From positions 1-45,657 of the forward strand of contig WFZC01000042.1 in assembly GCA_015489765.1 (NCBI GenBank): a DNA stretch of 45,657 bases. The letters run 5' to 3'. The position numbers and the translations under genes were made by a program. The notes under the pieces were generated by a model. It was not told the DNA's origin. It did no database searches and saw only the letters and a program-made list of their open reading frames with translations. The stretch is from Desulfobulbaceae bacterium. GTDB taxonomy: Bacteria > Desulfobacterota > Desulfobulbia > Desulfobulbales > Desulfobulbaceae. Of the stretch, positions 1 through 8,555 are shown in pieces. Numbering within the stretch: the first letter of the stretch is position 1; the number at the start of each line of letters is the position of its first letter.

Positions 1-585
1 AAACACCATGGCCTGGTGGGTCTGCATGACACCCTTGGGATGCCCGGTGCTGCCGGAGGTATAAATGAGGGCGGCCAGGTCATTGGGGATAATAAAGCAG
101 GGTTCGACCAAGGGGTCGCTTTCCCGCAGCACGCTGTCAAAGGATTCCAGGCGGACAGAACACTGTTTCACATCCGGAAGAACGCCCGAGGAGATGATGC
201 CCCGCAGTTTGGGCAAACCGACTGCCGCCTTGACATACTGCCCGGCCAGGTGGCCGTCCGTCATCAGCAAAACCGCCCCGCTGTCCTGGAGAATATAGTG
301 CAACTTGTCCGCCTTGGTCTGCGGATTGATCATCAAAAAAACGCCGCCGGCCAGCAGAATGCCATAAATCGAGGTGATACAGGGCCAGGTATTGTCCATG
401 TAGACGCCGACGCGGTCGCCGCGTTTCAATCCCCTGTTCAGCAAGGCCCGGGCAAGCCTTTGTGAGGTATCGAGCAACTGCCCGTAGGTATACTCCTCCC
501 CTTCAATCACCAGGGCAATTTTTTCAGGATATCGGGATGCGGACTCTATCAATCCTTCCCGCAGTAATCGTTGGGGTCTGATCAT
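1..585 (-). CDS. AMP-forming acyl-CoA/acyl-ACP ligase, N-terminal part (runs off the window)
   Basis: Only the first 195 codons are inside the window; the 3' end lies beyond base 1. The translation starts MIRPQRLLREGLIESASRYP and carries the family's phosphate-binding motif YTSGSTGHPKGVM near residue 180, which places it in the ANL superfamily (acyl or aryl adenylation, ATP to AMP plus PPi). It begins 12 bp after the stop of an acyl carrier protein gene on the same strand, so the ligase probably activates an acyl or amino-acyl group and loads it on that carrier. This ACP-ligase pair is known from exosortase A-associated exopolysaccharide loci, which fits the genes upstream. The substrate cannot be read from this fragment. 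No clear ribosome binding site precedes the ATG, so translational coupling to the ACP gene is likely. Confidence 0.9.
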   Translation of the reverse strand, partial: MIRPQRLLREGLIESASRYPEKIALVIEGEEYTYGQLLDTSQRLARALLNRGLKRGDRVGVYMDNTWPCITSIYGILLAGGVFLMINPQTKADKLHYILQDSGAVLLMTDGHLAGQYVKAAVGLPKLRGIISSGVLPDVKQCSVRLESFDSVLRESDPLVEPCFIIPNDLAALIYTSGSTGHPKGVMQTHQAMVF

Positions 586-597
586 GGGGCTGTCAGG

Positions 598-843
598 TCA
601 TGCTTTTCCGGCAATGAAGTCTGCCAGTTGATTGACACTGTCGAGATTTTCCGGAATCAATTCATCATCATCAACGGTAATATCAAAGGTGTCCTCAAGC
701 CATTCCACCAGTTCAAGAACGCCGGTGGAATCAATGATCCCCTGGTCCAGAAAAGAATCGTCATTGGAGAGATCCTCCTCGGATGCATCGAATAAAAAAT
801 TATCAAATATGAATGAACGTATTGTTGCTATTGTGTCCGGCAT
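598..843 (-). CDS. acyl carrier protein
   Basis: A protein of about 81 residues with the acyl-carrier fold. The motif GIIDSTGVLELVEWLEDTF contains the serine (DS) that accepts 4'-phosphopantetheine, followed by the usual acidic helix II. The ATG at 843 is preceded by GGGAG at good spacing; an in-frame ATG at 855 would add four residues and has a poorer site, so 843 is preferred. It lies directly upstream of the AMP-forming ligase (12 bp gap) and downstream of a repeat-filled gap behind the sugar transferase gene. It is a specialised carrier, since the context is polysaccharide synthesis and no fab genes are nearby. Whether it carries a fatty acid or an amino acid cannot be told from sequence. 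Confidence 0.9.
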   Translation of the reverse strand: MPDTIATIRSFIFDNFLFDASEEDLSNDDSFLDQGIIDSTGVLELVEWLEDTFDITVDDDELIPENLDSVNQLADFIAGKA

Positions 844-939
844 ATCAGCTCCCATACCTGGTGTTATTTTCTGATATCATCATAAAAAATCTTCAAATCC
901 GAAATAGTGCATCTTGACCACTTCGGAATCCCGCAGCCT

Positions 940-1545
940 GCCAGCATGCCGTTTATTCCCGCGGTCTGTCCAGACCCCGTCATTCCCAAGTCCTGCCCAT
1001 TTCGTTATACCATCGGTCTGCGCACTCCGTCATTCCCTCGGTCTGCCTCTCATTCGTCATTCCCGCAGTCTGTCCATATTCTGTCATTCCCGCGGTTTGT
1101 GGGGCGGGAATCCAATAAACACCCCGTGGCCTGGTACCTACCTGGATCCCCGTCCCCGACTACTAACTTCGGGGATGACGTACAACCTCGGGGATGACCA
1201 CCCGTCCCCGACTAACTACCCTCGGAAATGACGGATTTAAGTGATTCTCGTAGTCCTTCGCCTCCGTCATTCCCACGGCCTGCCCATTTCGTTATACCAT
1301 CGGTCTGCTCTATTCCGTCATTCCCACGGTCTGCCCACTCCGTCATTCCCTCGGTCTGCCTCTCATTCGTCATTCCCGCGGTCTGTTGGGCGGGAATCCA
1401 GTAAACATCCCGTGGCCTGGCATATATCTGGATCCCCGTTCCCGACTAACTACCCTCGGGAATGACGCATTACCTCGGGGATGACCACCCGTCCCCGACT
1501 ACTAATCTCGGGGATGACGTACTACACTCGGGTTTGACGAAGCAT
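940..1545. repeat. array of GGGAATCCAG / CGGGGATGACG palindromic repeats (family 1)
   Basis: This 750-bp gap between the sugar transferase and ACP genes holds no credible gene. It is filled with iterated pieces such as CGTCATTCCCGCGGTCTGT, GGGCGGGAATCCAG, CTGGATCCCCG and CTCGGGGATGACG. Pieces pair with each other as hairpins (ATTCCCGC with GCGGGAAT, ATCCCCG with CGGGGAT). Two larger blocks are related: GCCCATTTCGTTATACCATCG occurs at about 995 and again at about 1282, and CATTCGTCATTCCCGC at 1051 and 1364, so a block of roughly 290-310 bp was tandemly duplicated. Long open frames here are by-products of the repeats. Confidence 0.9.
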
Positions 1546-1605
1546 CCTTGATGAACTCAGCCAGACTGATCTTTAACGGCAGTCAATACTATTTTTCCGG
1601 CCATC

Positions 1606-2991
1606 CTATCTGGCTCCCTTGCGAAAGAGGATCGTTTTAACAGTCCTGAAAACAATCAGGATATCGATGAAAACAGACATGTTTTTTATGTAGTACAGAT
1701 CATATTCAAGTTTGCGCAAAGCGTCCTCCTCGGTCGCGCCGTAGGGGTAACAGACCTGGGCCCAGCCGGTTATTCCAGGCTTTACCGCATGACGCAGGGA
1801 GTAATAAGGAATCTTTTTTGTCAACTGCTCCACAAAGACAGGCCGCTCCGGCCGGGGGCCGACAAAACTCATTTCTCCCTTGAGTACATTCCACATCTGG
1901 GGGATCTCATCAATCCTGGTTTTACGGATAAAAGCGCCCACCCGTGTCACCCGGGGATCATTTTCCATGGCCCAGACTGCTCCGTTTTTTTCCGCATCCT
2001 TACGCATGGAACGAAATTTAATGACCTTAAAAATTTTTCCCTTTTCGCCAACCCGCTCCTGGCAGTAAAAAATCGGGCCGGGTGATTCCAGCCTGATCAA
2101 CAGCGCAGTCGGCAGGGTAACCGGCAGAGAGACCAGCAGGCCGGAGATGGAAAACAAAAAGTCCATGATTCGCTTCACAACAGCCCGAATTTTCCCTGCC
2201 TTGAATCCCTCGGAAAAAATAAGCCATCCAGGCTTGACCTTCTCTACCAGGATCTTCCCGGTGACTGCCTCATAAAACGTAATGCCCTCATCTATTTCTA
2301 TTCCCTGCAATTTACACTGCAACAGGTCTCTGACCGGCATGGTTCCACGCCGGTCATCCAGGGCAATAATGATACGTCCCACATCATGCATGCGGCACTG
2401 CTCCAGCAGCTCTGAAGGGTCGGCAAAAAGGGGCGCATTATTGGGATTATATTCCGGCGCTGTTGTGCCGACAAATGCGGCAATCTTATAGCCCGAATCC
2501 TTTTTTTCTTCGATTTCCCGGGCAATATCAACGGCAAGGTTTCCGGTTCCTACCACAACAACGGGCAACGAAAACAACCGTTCATTCAGGATTCTGAAAT
2601 ACAGCAGCCGCCACAGGATGATGGCCAGACAGATGATAAAATAGCTGGTCCAGAAAATTCGAGTAGATATTACCAACTGCGGCACAAGATAATATATGAC
2701 GGCAAGAATAATACAACCTATGCCGAATGCCTGAATAATTTGGCTGAGCCAGTCAATAAGCTCAGTGTTTATAACACTGAGATCATACAGATCAAAAAAA
2801 TACAGACAAATCTGAAAAACCACCGTGACAATCAGGGCCCGCACCGCATCGGGAAAACTGTCGATACAATAAATGCCCCACCCGGAGAACAACAGATACA
2901 CAAGGTTGATTGTCAAAAAAATAAGAAGACCTTCGCCGAAGACAAAAAGGACGTTTCGGACTGGGTAATATTTTTTTAGTAAATTCAGCAT
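1606..2991 (-). CDS. membrane sugar-phosphate transferase (polyprenyl glycosylphosphotransferase), exosortase/EPS type
   Basis: A 461-residue protein with four to five hydrophobic segments in the first 130 residues, a central nucleotide-binding-like domain containing VVVVGTGNLAVDIAREI, one further membrane segment near residue 275, and a C-terminal bacterial sugar transferase domain. That domain has the family motifs CQERVGEKGKIFKVIKFRSM, FVGPRPERP and KPGITGWAQV. Such enzymes move a sugar-1-phosphate from a UDP-sugar to undecaprenyl phosphate, the first step of repeat-unit assembly at the inner membrane. Length and architecture match the initiating transferases of exosortase A-linked EPS loci. 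The gene starts 10 bp after the amidotransferase stop with a GAAGGT site, so the two are co-transcribed. The exact sugar is unknown. Confidence 0.92.
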   Translation of the reverse strand: MLNLLKKYYPVRNVLFVFGEGLLIFLTINLVYLLFSGWGIYCIDSFPDAVRALIVTVVFQICLYFFDLYDLSVINTELIDWLSQIIQAFGIGCIILAVIYYLVPQLVISTRIFWTSYFIICLAIILWRLLYFRILNERLFSLPVVVVGTGNLAVDIAREIEEKKDSGYKIAAFVGTTAPEYNPNNAPLFADPSELLEQCRMHDVGRIIIALDDRRGTMPVRDLLQCKLQGIEIDEGITFYEAVTGKILVEKVKPGWLIFSEGFKAGKIRAVVKRIMDFLFSISGLLVSLPVTLPTALLIRLESPGPIFYCQERVGEKGKIFKVIKFRSMRKDAEKNGAVWAMENDPRVTRVGAFIRKTRIDEIPQMWNVLKGEMSFVGPRPERPVFVEQLTKKIPYYSLRHAVKPGITGWAQVCYPYGATEEDALRKLEYDLYYIKNMSVFIDILIVFRTVKTILFRKGAR

Positions 2992-3001
2992 ATTGACCTT
3001 C

Positions 3002-4969
3002 TCACCTGACCATCACCCGCGTGTTTGCCAGCTGCAGGGGAACATCTGTTTTGAAACAACGGACATAGGCATCAAACAAAATCATTGTCGACAGCATGCC
3101 GACAAAGGCCATATTTTCACGAAATCCCTGCCGGGCTTTCTTCCGGCACTTCATCAGCAACCGCTGCACGGCCTTTGGGTTAAAAAGGCCGGCCTCTGCA
3201 AGCATTTTTTCCGAAAGATAATATTCCAGATATTCGGGTTCCTTTTCTCCAAAAAAACTCGGGATATCCGGGGCCATGTAGGGCTGTTTCTTGCGCCAGA
3301 CTATTCCGTCCGGCAGAAGACCAACCATGGCCTTTTTGAGAATATTTTTTTCATTCAACGCCTTCATCCGCAGGTTTGGCGGAATTGTGCAGGCAAACTC
3401 CACCAACCGGTGGTCAAGGAATGGATAACGGCCTTCAACGGAATGGGCCATGGCCATACGATCACCCTGGGAGCAGAGCAGGTAATTGCCAAGCAGCAGG
3501 CGGCTTTCAAGGAACTGGGTCCGAGTGAAAATATCCAGCCCCTCTAACTGATCCTGCCACAAAGATTTCAGCTTTACAAACGGCTTTTGCCCAACGGATG
3601 CGGCAAGATCATCGCTGAAGAAAAGATGGGTGCCCGACGTGGTCTTCCAGCGGGGTCGATGACCATAAAAGATATCATCCAGGGGGGCATCGGTATTGAA
3701 AAATTTCTGCGCGTACTCCGCTGATCTGGAAGGCGACAGGGCAAGATAGGGATACAGACGTTTCAAAAGATAGGGCCGACAGGTAGAAGCTGGCCGGGCA
3801 CCAATAAAGGCCCGGACCTTTGCCTCTTTGAATATATCATAGCCGCCAAGGACCTCATCGGCGCCTTCACCGGTGAGGACGACTTTGTACTTGTTTTGTC
3901 TGACCAGAGAGGAGAGAAGAAAAAGAGGTACGGGTGCTGTTCGTAAAATGGGTGTTTCCGTGTGACGAATGACATCAGGAAAGGCCTCGCCTATGGATGC
4001 ATAGGAGCAACGGATGCTGTGGTGATCGGTGTGCAGGAAATCAACCATTTCCTGCTGCTGCTCCTGTTCATCATAGACCTTATCGTTAAAAGTAACTGAA
4101 AAGGTCTTCAGTTCATTGTCGGTAAAATGGGTAATCAGGGAGGTAATGGTTGAAGAATCAAGGCCGCCGCTCAGATAGGCGCCGACAGGAACATCGGCCC
4201 GTAATCTGATCCTGGTGGCGTCAATCAGCAGTTCCCGCAACTGTTCGGCAAGGTCCTGTTCCGATGCGGTTGACCAGGAAGAGTCGGCAAAAGGAATCTG
4301 CCAATAACATTTTTGGGTGATTTTTCCCTGGTGATCAATTTTCAGTAGGCAACCGGGATTCAGTTGCCGTATTTCCTGAAAAACCGTCTCCTCTCCAGCC
4401 GGACTCCAGAAGGTGAAAATTTCACCGAGAATTTCCGGATTCAATGCCCGGGGAAGGGCAGTATCTGCCGAAAAGATGGCCTTTATTTCCGAGCCGAAAT
4501 ACAACCGTCCATCATGGAAGGTGTAAAAAAGCGGTCGGATGCCCATCCGGTCCCGGGCAAGAAAGAGCCCTTGGTTCTGTTGGTCATAGATGGCAAAGGC
4601 AAACTGCCCGTTCAAATCCTGCAGGCAGTCTTCACCCTTTTCCTCATACAGGTGGATAATGACCTCGGTATCGGATTCGGTGCGAAAATGATGGCCGCAT
4701 CTGATGAGTTGCCGGCGCAGTTCCGGATAATTGAAGATTTCACCGTTAAAGATAATCCACAGGGTCTTATCTTCATTGGTAATGGGCTGCCAACCACCCT
4801 CAAGGTCAATAATGGAGAGCCGGGCATGGGCAAGACCTGCCCGTTTGTCCTGAAAAAAACCAAATCCATCGGGTCCGCGGTGCCGAAGCGGCCAGATCAT
4901 CCGTTCAAGAAGACGGTTCCCTGCCTCTGGGGCATGATTGATATTGAAGTAGCCGGCAATTCCGCACAT
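3002..4969 (-). CDS. asparagine synthase (glutamine-hydrolysing)-like amidotransferase, EPS-associated
   Basis: A 655-residue class-II glutamine amidotransferase. Cys2 of MCGIAGYF is the expected N-terminal nucleophile after Met removal. The glutaminase domain occupies roughly residues 1-210 and is followed by an asparagine synthase domain with the ATP pyrophosphatase loop AYLSGGLDSS. Members of this length in polysaccharide loci are thought to amidate a sugar or peptide component rather than make free asparagine. The context here (sugar transferase 10 bp downstream, ACP and ligase beyond) supports that use, which is inference. The start is fixed by the required MC; no strong Shine-Dalgarno is visible. 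A block of palindromic repeats lies immediately upstream. Confidence 0.92.
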   Translation of the reverse strand: MCGIAGYFNINHAPEAGNRLLERMIWPLRHRGPDGFGFFQDKRAGLAHARLSIIDLEGGWQPITNEDKTLWIIFNGEIFNYPELRRQLIRCGHHFRTESDTEVIIHLYEEKGEDCLQDLNGQFAFAIYDQQNQGLFLARDRMGIRPLFYTFHDGRLYFGSEIKAIFSADTALPRALNPEILGEIFTFWSPAGEETVFQEIRQLNPGCLLKIDHQGKITQKCYWQIPFADSSWSTASEQDLAEQLRELLIDATRIRLRADVPVGAYLSGGLDSSTITSLITHFTDNELKTFSVTFNDKVYDEQEQQQEMVDFLHTDHHSIRCSYASIGEAFPDVIRHTETPILRTAPVPLFLLSSLVRQNKYKVVLTGEGADEVLGGYDIFKEAKVRAFIGARPASTCRPYLLKRLYPYLALSPSRSAEYAQKFFNTDAPLDDIFYGHRPRWKTTSGTHLFFSDDLAASVGQKPFVKLKSLWQDQLEGLDIFTRTQFLESRLLLGNYLLCSQGDRMAMAHSVEGRYPFLDHRLVEFACTIPPNLRMKALNEKNILKKAMVGLLPDGIVWRKKQPYMAPDIPSFFGEKEPEYLEYYLSEKMLAEAGLFNPKAVQRLLMKCRKKARQGFRENMAFVGMLSTMILFDAYVRCFKTDVPLQLANTRVMVR

Positions 4970-5027
4970 ATCTTTTTATTGTCAAGGAGTGAAAGGATAT
5001 AAGTCGATCCCGTAGTCTTCTCTTTTT

Positions 5028-5282
5028 GTCATTCCCGCGGTCTGTTGGGCGGGAATCCAGTAATCATCCCGCGGCCTGGCATCTCTCTGGATCCCCGACA
5101 AAAAAATCTCGGGGATGACGTTTTTCTATCATTCCCGCGGTCTGCCCCCACTCCGTCATTCCCGCGGTCTGTTAGGCGGGAATCCAGTAATCATCCCGCG
5201 GCCTGGCATATATCTGGATCCCCGATAAAAAAACCTCGGGGATGACGACCCGTCCCCGAATATCGGTGGGCGGGAATCCAGG
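5028..5282. repeat. two tandem copies of the family 1 palindromic repeat
   Basis: Two near-identical units of about 95 bp lie between the barrel gene and the amidotransferase gene. Each runs: GTCATTCCCGCGGTCTGTT, GGGCGGGAATCCAG, TAATCATCCCGCGGCCTGGC, CTGGATCCCCG, an A-rich loop, then CTCGGGGATGACG. Each unit can fold into two GC-rich hairpins, with an outer pairing of ATCCAG with CTGGAT. A degenerate extra half-copy (CATTCCCGCGGTCTGCC) lies between them and a partial copy (GGCGGGAATCCAGG) follows. The same family recurs at 940-1545, inside the MITE at 17770, and at 25769-25892. Confidence 0.9.
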
Positions 5283-5313
5283 ATACAACCTTTGACAACA
5301 TTCCATCCTAAAA

Positions 5314-6903
5314 TTACCAGCGAAACAACTCCTTGTTGACCGCCAGCTCGATATAGGCGCGATGTTCATGATAGGAATCCGCGCCATTGGCATTCAGGTC
5401 TGAATCGTGATTATAGTACCGGTAGCCGCCGGTAAGGGTGTACCAGCGAAGAAAGGTATAGGTCAACGAAACCCCGGCATCATAGTCCTTCTCCGTATAC
5501 TCGAACTGTCCCGGCTCCGTTGGTGCCGGTTGTTCCTGGTCCACGATGATAACTGTCTGCGAAAGGGGAAGCTGTTTACGTTGGTCATGACTGTAATTTG
5601 CGGACATTGTCGCCGTCAGGTCACGGGTCAACTGATAATCCAGAGCAACACCGGTATCCCAGGAATCCGTTAAGCCGCTGCCCCGGCCGTCAAAATTATC
5701 CTGGGTATAACTCTTGTCCGCAAAAAGCGTTGCCGTTCCATGCAGAAAATCCCAGGTGATTCCCCCGTAGGCATTATAATCGGTTTCCGTGGAACTGTTA
5801 TCACGCGTCACCCAGGTAGGACCGCCGGATATGGTGGCATGCAGGTGTTGACTGATATCATAGTTGAATCCCAGAGCAAGGTTATGGATATCGGAGTCCT
5901 GCCGCAAGGATGAATCATAATCGGTGCCAAGGTAACTGTATTCGGTAAACAGGTGATAATGTGATGAGGTATCGTATGTACCCCTGAGCCTGAAATTATA
6001 TTCCTTCAGGTCTTCGGAATCAATGACACCGGTTTCTCCCTCCGGTTGTGTAATAACAAGCACATTCGGCTCATCAAACAGGCCCCGGGTATAACCGGCC
6101 TCACTTTCGGCGCTCCATGTGCGGTTAAAACGGTGATGGAGTTGAAGGTCGCCGGTATGGCGGTCATAGTCGGTGTAACCGCCAATATCACCATCATTGT
6201 TACGCAGAACATCAAAGGTGTAGCCGATGCTGACAAGCCGGTCCTCTCCATAGGTATACTCGCTGATCGCGTCCATGGTATTGGTCCAGTAACGCCTGCG
6301 ACCGAACCGTTCCGTCAGCGTCTGGTCAGGTTCTGCAGGCGGAGAACCAACCGCAGGTTCAGGAGGAGGCGATTCTCCGGCCGCTGGCGCGCTGTCGGCT
6401 GTTCGCAGCTCTTCGTCGCGAAGGGGATCTTCACCAAGGAAAAAATGATTGTTAAGGGTAACAAGCCAGTTCCGGGTCAGGTTTTTCTCCAGTCGCAGGC
6501 CGAAATCATGGTCTATGTCTGTTGTCTCATCAAGATGATCATAATGTACTGCCGGAGAATAGGTGAACTCAACCACATCACTGATACCCGTGGACGAAAA
6601 GGTAAGCCGGGGGCTGAGAAGATAGTCCCGGCGGTCACCGTTGCGATCTTCAAGAACAAGAATTTCCGGCCTGTTGCCAGCGGTGGCATTGCCGACACCC
6701 TGGGCGACAACATCTCCGTCTGGTGCGTCCGTAACAGTCATGGCAGACCCATTATTATCGTAGGTCCGGTCCTGGTGATCATAACGGACGGAAACCGCAC
6801 CAATCACGATATTCTGCCGGGCCCGGACAGTCTTCGCTGTCATGGCGCTCAAGATGACGACTGCAGCAAGCAGTATAATCTGTTTCCCGCCTTGATTCTG
6901 CAT
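5314..6903 (-). CDS. outer-membrane beta-barrel protein of the EPS locus
   Basis: A 529-residue protein beginning with a signal peptide (MQNQGGKQIILLAAVVILSA, cleavage likely after KTVRA). The rest is a chain of amphipathic beta strands rich in Tyr, Thr, Asp and Asn, with many Y-x-Y/T-F alternations, ending in an aromatic residue (LFRW) as outer-membrane barrels do. A Pro/Glu-rich loop (APAAGESPPPEPAVGSPPAE) interrupts the barrel near residue 175. It starts 12 bp after the polysaccharide export gene with a GGAGAGG site, so both are made together. It resembles the large, poorly described barrels found in exosortase A-type EPS operons and may help polymer pass or anchor at the outer membrane. 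No enzymatic motif was seen. Confidence 0.8.
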   Translation of the reverse strand: MQNQGGKQIILLAAVVILSAMTAKTVRARQNIVIGAVSVRYDHQDRTYDNNGSAMTVTDAPDGDVVAQGVGNATAGNRPEILVLEDRNGDRRDYLLSPRLTFSSTGISDVVEFTYSPAVHYDHLDETTDIDHDFGLRLEKNLTRNWLVTLNNHFFLGEDPLRDEELRTADSAPAAGESPPPEPAVGSPPAEPDQTLTERFGRRRYWTNTMDAISEYTYGEDRLVSIGYTFDVLRNNDGDIGGYTDYDRHTGDLQLHHRFNRTWSAESEAGYTRGLFDEPNVLVITQPEGETGVIDSEDLKEYNFRLRGTYDTSSHYHLFTEYSYLGTDYDSSLRQDSDIHNLALGFNYDISQHLHATISGGPTWVTRDNSSTETDYNAYGGITWDFLHGTATLFADKSYTQDNFDGRGSGLTDSWDTGVALDYQLTRDLTATMSANYSHDQRKQLPLSQTVIIVDQEQPAPTEPGQFEYTEKDYDAGVSLTYTFLRWYTLTGGYRYYNHDSDLNANGADSYHEHRAYIELAVNKELFRW

Positions 6904-6915
6904 AATCCCTCTCCG

Positions 6916-7668
6916 TTAATGCACGATCATGACATCATTTGGCTGCAGATAAATGTTTTTCTCCAGATCCCTGCCTTTCATGAAGTCATCATAATCAAAG
7001 GTAAGTGTCTTTTTTTCCTTTTTTCTCTTTGCCATCGGACCGCTGCCCTGACGGATGATGGTCACATCGTGGTTTGCCCACTCGGTAAAACCGCCGCTAC
7101 GGGCAATGGCCTGAATAATGGTGACCGGAAAATCGAGATAAAAGATACCAGGGCTTCTCACTTGTCCCATGACCGTGTAACGGCGGCTGTTGCTCTGCAC
7201 CAGGACCACGGTGACAATGGGATCATCATAAACCGTTTTATAAAGCTTTTTCAGATAATCGGCCGCCTGGGTAAGGGTCATGCCGGCCACCTCGATATCT
7301 CCGATATGCTTTAATGAAATACGGCCATCCAACCGTACTTCCCCACCCGAGCCGGGTTGGCGAAGAACATCGCCGCCACCGCCCGCGGCCTCACCACCAC
7401 CTGCGGCAGCAGGACGATTAGCCCCGGACGCGGATGATGCCGTCATCTCTCCTTCTCCGTAAATCTTGACGGAAAGCACATCACCAAGACCTATAATATA
7501 TTCCTGCTGCTCCCCTGGGAGTATCAAATCACCGACAATTTCTTTCCGCAGTTTTTCCTTCTGTGCATTACTGACAACAACATCTGCCGTTGACTCGGCC
7601 GCCAGGACCGGCTGCAGGCTGCAGACCACCATCAAAAGTACCAGAACGCAGGACAACCATTTATTCAT
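6916..7668 (-). CDS. periplasmic polysaccharide export protein (Wza-like, Poly_export/SLBB)
   Basis: A 250-residue protein from the ATG at 7668, chosen because GGAGGGAGTT precedes it and a signal peptide follows at once (MNKWLSCVLVLLMVVCSLQP, cleavage near VLAAE). A longer frame reaches 7731 but adds residues unlike a leader. The export domain starts at YIIGLGDVLSVKIYGEGE and an SLBB-like part contains YTVMGQVRSPGIFYLD. A Gly/Ala-rich insertion (around residues 85-110) splits the export domain. No lipobox cysteine follows the hydrophobic core, so unlike classical Wza it may not be a lipoprotein. It is the first recognisable gene of the EPS operon in this window. Confidence 0.9.
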   Translation of the reverse strand: MNKWLSCVLVLLMVVCSLQPVLAAESTADVVVSNAQKEKLRKEIVGDLILPGEQQEYIIGLGDVLSVKIYGEGEMTASSASGANRPAAAGGGEAAGGGGDVLRQPGSGGEVRLDGRISLKHIGDIEVAGMTLTQAADYLKKLYKTVYDDPIVTVVLVQSNSRRYTVMGQVRSPGIFYLDFPVTIIQAIARSGGFTEWANHDVTIIRQGSGPMAKRKKEKKTLTFDYDDFMKGRDLEKNIYLQPNDVMIVH

Positions 7669-8364
7669 AACTCCCTCCTCCCTTTCCCTTTTCGCATTGC
7701 AGGGCAATGAAACACATAAAATCAAATCCATAATCCACGAAAAACACTCAAGGATTATTGATCAATGTATCATATTTTACGTTCCTGTTAAAACTATTTT
7801 CTCCACGATGCACTGTTTGTCCCCCTTGAGTGCCTCTTTTTTTCCATGGAAAAGAAAGGAAGCACGAGATTCCGCAAATCCGGAAAATCAACCACCCCTC
7901 ACTGCTCCCACCGAACCAGGCCGCCATTTCAATAACGACGGTTTCCCACACAGTGCACCAGGGGTCTTTTGATAATAGGCACAATGAGGAGGATAGGGTC
8001 GCTCCTGAAGATCAATCCGATCCGGGTGGGCGTCAAGACGATACTGATCGCTAAGTGCTAGCCATAATACACCTATCGTTATCTGAAATTTTACCTGCTT
8101 TGGTTCCCAGCTATTTCAGAACCACAGGTCATAATCCTATTGAATCCAAGAGAACAAATAATGTTCAAAAGGACACGCATAATGTACAAAAAGGCTCAAA
8201 AAAGGACAGACAATCCATCTATTACGGGAATAATGGACAAACACTTGCAGTGCATTCTCCGGGGAAGGTGGTGCAAAAACACCAGTTGCTGGTTGTTATG
8301 CACCAGGGATGAAAAAACAGAAAATTTGGTAACCATCTGTATAAATTCGAATTCCGCAAACAAA
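7669..8364. other. intergenic region without a recognised gene
   Basis: No convincing coding sequence was found between the start of the EPS operon and the tRNA terminator. The region should contain the EPS operon promoter on the minus strand, but no clear -35/-10 pair was seen. Around 8155-8215 there is a short tandem motif: ATAATGTTCAAAAGG, then ATAATGTACAAAAAGG, then CTCAAAAAAGG. Its role is unknown. Confidence 0.5.
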
Positions 8365-8398
8365 ACAGGCCCGATCAGATTGTTCTGATCGGGCCTGT
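8365..8398 (-). terminator. intrinsic terminator after tRNA-Arg
   Basis: A perfect 15-bp stem (ACAGGCCCGATCAGA pairing with its complement) closes a 4-nt loop. On the minus strand it is followed by TTTTGTTTG. It lies 9 bp beyond the 3' CCA end of the tRNA gene and ends that transcript. Confidence 0.92.
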
Positions 8399-8407
8399 GT
8401 CAATCTC

Positions 8408-8484
8408 TGGCGCGCCTGGCAGGATTCGAACCTGCTACCCTCGGATTCGTAGTCCGATACTCTATCCAGATGAGCTACAGGCGC
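8408..8484 (-). tRNA. tRNA-Arg (anticodon ACG)
   Basis: A 77-nt cloverleaf. The acceptor arm GCGCCTG pairs with CAGGCGC, the D arm contains AGCTCATCTGGATAGAGT, the anticodon stem-loop CGGACTACGAATCCG shows ACG in the loop, and the T arm is GCAGGTTCGAATCCTGC. The 3' CCA is encoded. The A34 is expected to be edited to inosine by TadA to read CGN codons. Confidence 0.97.
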
Positions 8485-8498
8485 TGATAACGGCAGCG

Positions 8499-8527
8499 AG
8501 CATACCGTATCCCGCATCGGGACGCAA
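8499..8527 (-). promoter_or_regulatory. sigma70-type promoter of tRNA-Arg
   Basis: On the minus strand TTGCGT (8527-8522) and TATGCT (8504-8499) are separated by exactly 17 bp, with the tRNA beginning about 15 bp downstream. It lies in the gap after the RNase gene, so the tRNA can be transcribed on its own. Confidence 0.75.
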
Positions 8528-8555
8528 GTGTTTTCTCCGGATATTGCCTCTTCTG

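Noticed and set aside
16-465. Plus-strand frame of 149 codons at the left edge
   Set aside because: It is antisense to a clear AMP-binding ligase with the YTSGSTGHPKGVM motif on the minus strand.
907-1465. Several plus-strand frames of 70-105 codons
   Set aside because: They are made of repeated SFPRSV-like units produced by the palindromic repeats and show no protein character.
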